This document shows positions 59,968 through 64,000 of a DNA stretch of 64,000 nucleotides, one piece after another. A program made the position numbers and the translations under genes. The stretch covers positions 1-64,000 of the forward strand of contig NZ_JBEXCV010000004.1 in the NCBI RefSeq assembly GCF_040605455.1, read 5' to 3'. The stretch's first letter is position 1. Every line of letters starts with the position of its first letter. The stretch is from Embleya sp040605455 (GTDB lineage Bacteria; Actinomycetota; Actinomycetes; Streptomycetales; Streptomycetaceae). The notes beneath the pieces are model-generated. The model was given only the letters and a program-made list of their open reading frames with translations, ran no database searches and was not told the origin of the DNA.

Positions 59968-60831
59968 TCAGAGGCGGCAGGCGTGGATGCCGGTGACCAG
60001 GATCGCGCGGGCGCCGATCTCCCACAGGTCGTCCATGATCTGCTGGGCGTTCTTGCGCGGGACCATCGCGCGCACCGCGACCCAGCCCTCGTTGTGCAGC
60101 GGGCTGACCGTGGGCGACTCCAGGCCCGGGGTCAGCGTGACCGCCGCCTCCACCCGCTCGACCCGGATGTCGTAGTCCATCATCACGTAGCTGCGCGCGA
60201 CCAGGACGCCCTGGAGCCGGCGGACCAGTTGCTCCAGCGCGGGCGAGATCTCCGCGCCGGCGCGCCGGATCAACACCGCCTCCGAGCGCAGGATCGGCTC
60301 GCCGAACACCTCCAGGCCCGCCTGCGCGAGCGTGGTGCCGGTCTCCACGACGTCGGCGATCACGTCCGCGACACCCAGCTGGATCGCGGTCTCCACCGCG
60401 CCGTCCAGTTTGACCAGCGCGGCGGCCTCGATGCCGTTGTCGGCGAAGTCGCGCTCGACGATGCCGATGTAGGAGGACGCCACCCGCAGCCCGGCCAGGC
60501 CCTTCTTGCCCTGCCCGGCCAGCTCGCGCGCCAGCGTGGCGGGCGCGGCGTAGCGGAAGGTGGCCGGGGCCAGCCCCAGTTGCAGGATCTCCTCGGCCTC
60601 GGCGCCGGAGTCCATCAGCAGGTCGCGCCCGGTGATGCCGGCGTCGAGCCGGCCGGAGCCGACGTAGATGGCGATGTCGCGCGGACGCAGGAAGAAGAAC
60701 TCGACGTTGTTGTCGGGGTCGGTGAGGACCAGTTCCTTGGAGTGCTTGCGCTGGCGGTAGCCGGCCTCATGGAGCATCGCCGACGCAGGCTCGGAGAGGG
60801 AACCCTTGTTGGGGACGGCGATGCGGAGCAT
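59968..60831 (-). CDS. hisG: ATP phosphoribosyltransferase (long form)
   Basis: This 287-residue protein catalyses the first step of histidine synthesis from ATP and PRPP. It contains RIAVPNKGSLSEPA at the start, the stretch LDAGITGRDLLMDSG, and the PRPP loop VVETGTTLAQAGLEVFGEP. A C-terminal ACT-like regulatory domain (about 212-287; PGLESPTVSPLHNEGWVAVR) marks the long, histidine-inhibited hexameric form that needs no HisZ. It follows hisE by 85 bp in the same direction, behind the riboflavin genes. Confidence 0.97.
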   Translation of the reverse strand: MLRIAVPNKGSLSEPASAMLHEAGYRQRKHSKELVLTDPDNNVEFFFLRPRDIAIYVGSGRLDAGITGRDLLMDSGAEAEEILQLGLAPATFRYAAPATLARELAGQGKKGLAGLRVASSYIGIVERDFADNGIEAAALVKLDGAVETAIQLGVADVIADVVETGTTLAQAGLEVFGEPILRSEAVLIRRAGAEISPALEQLVRRLQGVLVARSYVMMDYDIRVERVEAAVTLTPGLESPTVSPLHNEGWVAVRAMVPRKNAQQIMDDLWEIGARAILVTGIHACRL

Positions 60832-60916
60832 GAAATGACCCTTCGGGAAGTGCCGAACGAGGTTGCGGGTACGGGCGGCGTCCCCGGCCCGGCCGGCGGG
60901 CCGGGGACGACGGACG

Positions 60917-61180
60917 TCACAGGTGAGCGTATACGTCCTCGAGCGAGATGCCGCGAGCGACCATCATCACCTGAAGGTGGTAGAGGAGCTGGGAGATCTC
61001 CTCGGCGGTGCGGTCGGCGCCCTCGTGCTCGGCGGCCATCCACACTTCGGCGGCCTCCTCGACGACCTTCTTGCCGATCGTGTGCACGCCGGCGGTGACG
61101 AGCTCGACCGTGCGCGAGCCTTCCTGGCCCGAGGCCGCCTTGGCCTGTAGCTCGTCGAAAAGCTGTTCAAACGTCTTCAT
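60917..61180 (-). CDS. hisE: phosphoribosyl-ATP pyrophosphatase
   Basis: This 87-residue MazG-like helical enzyme catalyses step two of histidine synthesis, removing pyrophosphate from phosphoribosyl-ATP. KTFEQLFDELQAKAASGQEG is the usual N-terminus. KKVVEEAAEVWMAAEHEG carries the Mg-binding ExxE pattern, and TAEEISQLLYHLQVMMVARG follows. It is a stand-alone HisE, not fused to HisI. ATG 61180 is chosen; ATG 61189 is possible. It lies between ribH and hisG. Confidence 0.95.
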   Translation of the reverse strand: MKTFEQLFDELQAKAASGQEGSRTVELVTAGVHTIGKKVVEEAAEVWMAAEHEGADRTAEEISQLLYHLQVMMVARGISLEDVYAHL

Positions 61181-61236
61181 GGTGCCCATCGCGTGGTTGT
61201 GGGTGGCGTGGCGCGTACGGCCTGTCGGTGCGTCGA

Positions 61237-61728
61237 TCAGGCCGAACGCCACGGTTCGGAGAGCGTACGCAACGCCATCGCGGTCGCGACGGCCGCCTCC
61301 ACCGCTTCGCGGCCCTTGTCCTCGCGCGAGCCGGACAGGCCGGCCCGGTCCAGGGCCTGCTCCTCGGTGTCGCAGGTGAGCACGCCGAAGCCGACGGGCA
61401 CGCCGGTGTCCAGCGCGACCCTGGTCAGGCCGTCGGTGGCGGCCGAGCACACGTACTCGAAGTGCGGGGTGCCGCCGCGGATCACCACGCCGAGCGCGAT
61501 CACCGCGTCGTAGCCGCGCCCGGCCAGCGCCTTGGCCAGCACCGGCAGTTCGAACGCGCCGGGGGCGCGGATCAGCGTGGGTTCGGTGATGCCCAGCTCG
61601 CTCAGGGCCTTGAGGGCCCCGTCCACGAGTCCGTCCATCACGGTGGTGTGCCACTGCGCGGCGACCACGCCCACGCGCAGGTCACGGCAGCCCTCGACGG
61701 TCAGTTTCGGGGCTCCTGCGCCACTCAT
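61237..61728 (-). CDS. ribH: 6,7-dimethyl-8-ribityllumazine synthase
   Basis: This 163-residue protein condenses 5-amino-6-ribitylaminouracil with 3,4-dihydroxy-2-butanone 4-phosphate. It contains VGVVAAQWHTTVMDGLVDGA, RAPGAFELPVLAKAL, ALGVVIRGGTPHFEYV with the catalytic His, and GVLTCDTEEQALDRAG. It is the fourth riboflavin gene of the block, 185 bp after ribBA. The start is ATG 61728. Confidence 0.97.
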   Translation of the reverse strand: MSGAGAPKLTVEGCRDLRVGVVAAQWHTTVMDGLVDGALKALSELGITEPTLIRAPGAFELPVLAKALAGRGYDAVIALGVVIRGGTPHFEYVCSAATDGLTRVALDTGVPVGFGVLTCDTEEQALDRAGLSGSREDKGREAVEAAVATAMALRTLSEPWRSA

Positions 61729-61913
61729 GTCTGTCGGTGTCCTTCGGCTGGAACGGCTGGAAGCCTGGATGCGGTGATGGGGTACGGCGAATCGAGCTCT
61801 GGTGCGGTGGAGCGGGTTCGAGCGGGTCGAACCTATCGGCGCGGCGGGGACGGTGCCGCGCGCGTGTCACCGGTACGGGTGAGGCCGCCCTGGGTGTACC
61901 GGGTGGATCCGGG

Positions 61914-63269
61914 TCAGGCGGTGCTGACCGCGTGGCCCTTCGCGTCGACGACCTCGGCGACCTCGCCGACCGAGGGCGCGGTCACGGCCGCGTCGTCGGG
62001 GTCCAGCCAGGGCAGGTCGTGTCCCATCCGGTCGCGCTTGGTCAGCAGGTAGCGCAGGTTGTCCGCGGTCGCGTGCACCGGCAGGGCGACCCGGCCGCTG
62101 ATCTCCAGGCCGTAGCCCTCCAGGCCGGCGCGCTTGGCCGGGTTGTTGGTGAGCAGCCGCATCGAGCGCACACCCAGGTCGACCAGGATCTGGGCGCCGG
62201 TGCCGTAGTCGCGGGCGTCGGCGGGCAGGCCCAGTTCCAGGTTGGCGTCCACGGTGTCGTGGCCGGCGTCCTGGAGTTGGTAGGCCTGGAGCTTGTGGAT
62301 CAACCCGATGCCCCGACCCTCGTGGCCGCGCATGTACAGCACCACGCCGCGGCCCTCGGTGGTGACCCGGTCCAGCGCGGCTTCCAGCTGCGGGCCGCAG
62401 TCGCAGCGCAGCGAGCCGAACACGTCGCCGGTCAGGCACTCGGAGTGCACCCGCACCAGCACGTCCTCGCCGTCGCCGATGTCGCCGGCCACCAGGGCGA
62501 TGTGCTCGACGCCGTCGGCGGTGCTGCGGTAGCCGATCGCCCGGAAGGTGCCGTGCTCGGTGGGCAGCCGGGTCTCGGCGGCCCGCTCGATGGTGCGCTC
62601 GGTGCGCCGGCGGTAGGCGATCAGGTCGGCGATGGTGACGATCTTGAGGCCGTGCTCGCGGGCGAAGGGGACCAGCTGCGGCAGTCGGGCCATCGTGCCG
62701 TCGTCGTTGACCACCTCGCAGATCACCCCGACCGGCGCGAGTCCGGCGAGTTCGGCCAGGTCCACGGCCGCCTCGGTGTGCCCGGGTCGGACCAGCACGC
62801 CGCCCTCGACCGCGCGCAGCGGGAAGATGTGGCCGGGTCGGGTCAGCTCGGTGGGCACCGTGTTCGGGTCCGCCAACAGGCGCACGGTGTGGGTGCGGTC
62901 GGCCGCCGAGATGCCGGTGTCCACGCCGTCCTTGGCGTCCACCGAGACCGAGTAGGCGGTGCCCTTGCGGTCCTCGTTGACGGCGGTCATCGGCGGCAGC
63001 TTGAGCCGGTCCAGGTCGGCGCCGCGCATCGGCACGCAGACCACGCCCGAGGAGTAGCGGATCATGAACGCCATCAGCGCCTGCGTGGCCATCTCGCCGG
63101 CGAAGATCAGGTCGCCCTCGTTCTCGCGGTCCTCGTCGTCGACGACCACGATCGCCTCGCCGGCGGCCATCGCCTTGATCGCGTCCTCGATCGTGTCGAG
63201 CACCAGTTCGTCCGGTGCCGCCTTTTGTGCCGGCACCTCGATGTCCGTGGTTTCGCTGCTGGTCTTCAC
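61914..63269 (-). CDS. ribBA: bifunctional 3,4-dihydroxy-2-butanone 4-phosphate synthase / GTP cyclohydrolase II
   Basis: The 451-residue protein is a two-domain fusion. The DHBP synthase half (about 20-225) contains VVVDDEDRENEGDLIFAGE, YSSGVVCVPM and TRPGHIFPLRAVEGG. The GTP cyclohydrolase II half (about 230-430) contains HSECLTGDVFGSLRCDCG, the zinc site Cx10CxC, and YMRGHEGRGIGL. It makes both riboflavin precursors. GTG 63269 overlaps the stop of ribM by 4 bp (GTGA), with GGAAGGGG upstream, so translation is coupled. The C-terminal 30 residues are a polar tail. Confidence 0.96.
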   Translation of the reverse strand: MKTSSETTDIEVPAQKAAPDELVLDTIEDAIKAMAAGEAIVVVDDEDRENEGDLIFAGEMATQALMAFMIRYSSGVVCVPMRGADLDRLKLPPMTAVNEDRKGTAYSVSVDAKDGVDTGISAADRTHTVRLLADPNTVPTELTRPGHIFPLRAVEGGVLVRPGHTEAAVDLAELAGLAPVGVICEVVNDDGTMARLPQLVPFAREHGLKIVTIADLIAYRRRTERTIERAAETRLPTEHGTFRAIGYRSTADGVEHIALVAGDIGDGEDVLVRVHSECLTGDVFGSLRCDCGPQLEAALDRVTTEGRGVVLYMRGHEGRGIGLIHKLQAYQLQDAGHDTVDANLELGLPADARDYGTGAQILVDLGVRSMRLLTNNPAKRAGLEGYGLEISGRVALPVHATADNLRYLLTKRDRMGHDLPWLDPDDAAVTAPSVGEVAEVVDAKGHAVSTA

Positions 63270-63928
63270 GCCGTTGCCCCTTCCAGGTGCCGATCTGCCC
63301 CACGGGCAGCCCCCTTGTCCCGGTACCGCCGGGAGCGGTTCCACCAGTCGACGAGTCCGGCGACGCACATCACGAAGAAGACGCCGTAGACCAGTCCGCT
63401 GAACACCAGGCCGTGCTGCACCGCGAGCGGCACGCCCACCATGTCCACGGCGATCCACACGAGCCAGAACTCGAACAGGCCGCGGGCCTGGGCGAGCATC
63501 GCCACGACCGAGCCGACGAAGATGTACGCGTCCGGCCACGGCGCCCACGAAATGCCGGTGTGTTCGAGCAGCAGCGCGAAGCCGACTGTGCCGGCCGCCA
63601 TCAGCGCGACCAGCACGATCCGCTCGGGGGCGGTCCCGAAGCGGATCTGCACCTCGCCGGCGTCGCGCCGACCTCGGGCCCAGCGCCACCAGCCGTAGCC
63701 GGCCGCGATGATGATGACGACGTTGCGCATCGCGCTGCCGCCCAGGTGCACCGAGGTGTTGGCGGCGATCAGCAACGCCGCGCCGAGGATCTGCACGGGC
63801 CAGGCCCACAGGTTGCGGCGCAGCGCGAGCCACACGGTGGCCAGCGACGCGATCTGGCCGAGCAGGTCGGACCACGGCACCGGCTTGTCGGCGACGGTGA
63901 ACGCGGCGTCGTTGAGCCAGCCGATCAC
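63266..63928 (-). CDS. ribM: PnuC-family riboflavin transporter (RibM)
   Basis: This 220-residue membrane protein has about seven predicted helices and PnuC-family features: NLWAWPVQILGAALLIA, AAGYGWWRWARG, DAYIFVGSVVAMLAQARGLFEFWLVWIAVDMVGVP split over two helices, and a basic C-terminal tail. PnuC proteins carry vitamins such as nicotinamide riboside by facilitated diffusion. Members inside riboflavin operons, as in Streptomyces davaonensis and Corynebacterium, are RibM riboflavin importers. Here it sits between ribE and ribBA with 4-bp overlaps on both sides, so RibM is preferred. Confidence 0.88.
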   Translation of the reverse strand: MIGWLNDAAFTVADKPVPWSDLLGQIASLATVWLALRRNLWAWPVQILGAALLIAANTSVHLGGSAMRNVVIIIAAGYGWWRWARGRRDAGEVQIRFGTAPERIVLVALMAAGTVGFALLLEHTGISWAPWPDAYIFVGSVVAMLAQARGLFEFWLVWIAVDMVGVPLAVQHGLVFSGLVYGVFFVMCVAGLVDWWNRSRRYRDKGAARGADRHLEGATA

Positions 63929-64000
63929 GATGCCCTCACCTGTGTACCGAGCCCGTGTGTGCCCAGTCGTTCGACGTATTTGGCGATGATGTCGACTTCG
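63925..64000 (-). CDS. ribE: riboflavin synthase, C-terminal end (cut by the window)
   Basis: The last 24 codons of a minus-strand gene read EVDIIAKYVERLGTHGLGTQ and four more residues before a TGA at 63925-63927. EVD-x-x-AKYVERL is the usual C-terminus of riboflavin synthase alpha (RibE), which forms riboflavin from two lumazine molecules. The stop overlaps GTG 63928 of ribM by 4 bp. The rest of the gene and any FMN riboswitch lie outside the window. Confidence 0.85.
   Translation of the reverse strand, partial: EVDIIAKYVERLGTHGLGTQVRAS

Noticed and set aside
61729..61913. FMN riboswitch inside the riboflavin block (ribBA-ribH spacer)
   Set aside because: The 185-bp spacer shows no conserved RFN-element sequence; a riboswitch would be expected upstream of ribE, outside the window.

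Overview
This window is high-GC chromosomal DNA from a filamentous actinomycete, most likely a member of Streptomycetaceae. The evidence is near-universal G or C at third codon positions, many GTG starts, an rbpA gene behind a SigR-type promoter, a SpoIIE-type phosphatase, MocR and WYL regulators, two F420-type PPOX flavoproteins and the dispersed Streptomyces-type repeat core cccgtccggcgcttgagg. Sixty-two protein genes or gene parts and one pseudogene remnant can be supported. No rRNA, tRNA, CRISPR array or insertion sequence is visible.

Layout. Positions 1-19300 hold small metabolic and transport units: a 50-bp tandem repeat, a MocR regulator, a branched-chain aminotransferase, a tiny His/Asp-rich secreted protein, and a heterodimeric ABC exporter behind a MerR/SoxR-like promoter. 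After these come a threonine-synthase-like enzyme, a PPOX flavoprotein, a PEP-mutase-family enzyme, an acyl-CoA synthetase, and a superoxide dismutase followed by a SufR-like Fe-S regulator with an iron-box-like site. A questin-oxidase-like protein, small proteins and a MarR/MFS/aldo-keto-reductase module close the region. Positions 19400-28600 hold a lactonase, a TetR-controlled DrrAB-like ABC exporter, a WYL/SRPBCC pair, a DedA protein, two GNAT acetyltransferases, a second PPOX flavoprotein and an NAD(P)-binding oxidoreductase.

Positions 28760-34353 are the most unusual part: a double-HTH protein, two small membrane proteins and a membrane-anchored FtsK/SpoIIIE-type DNA translocase, closed by a strong terminator. 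It resembles the Tra-Spd core of actinomycete conjugative elements but has no visible integrase, replication gene or att site. A sensor-GAF-PP2C-HATPase phosphatase follows at once. Positions 37200-41034 are core genome: rbpA, fxsA, and ppm coupled to lnt.

Positions 41810-55000 hold a MocR-YczE divergent pair, an amidohydrolase, an Lrp regulator, an integrase-like protein without the usual catalytic C-terminus, and a catabolic-looking run (CoA transferase, DUF3050, Xaa-Pro peptidase, acyl-CoA dehydrogenase, GNAT). A zinc-ribbon-like protein and a PucR regulator follow. Positions 55598-59305 carry an orphan EccA-like AAA+ ATPase and a pyruvate-oxidase-type ThDP enzyme. From 64000 back to 59430 runs a riboflavin/histidine block: ribE (cut by the window end), ribM, ribBA, ribH, hisE, hisG and a PH-domain protein, with two 4-bp stop/start overlaps at its head.

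All functional calls come from reading motifs by eye. Promoters and operators were also found by eye and are candidates only.
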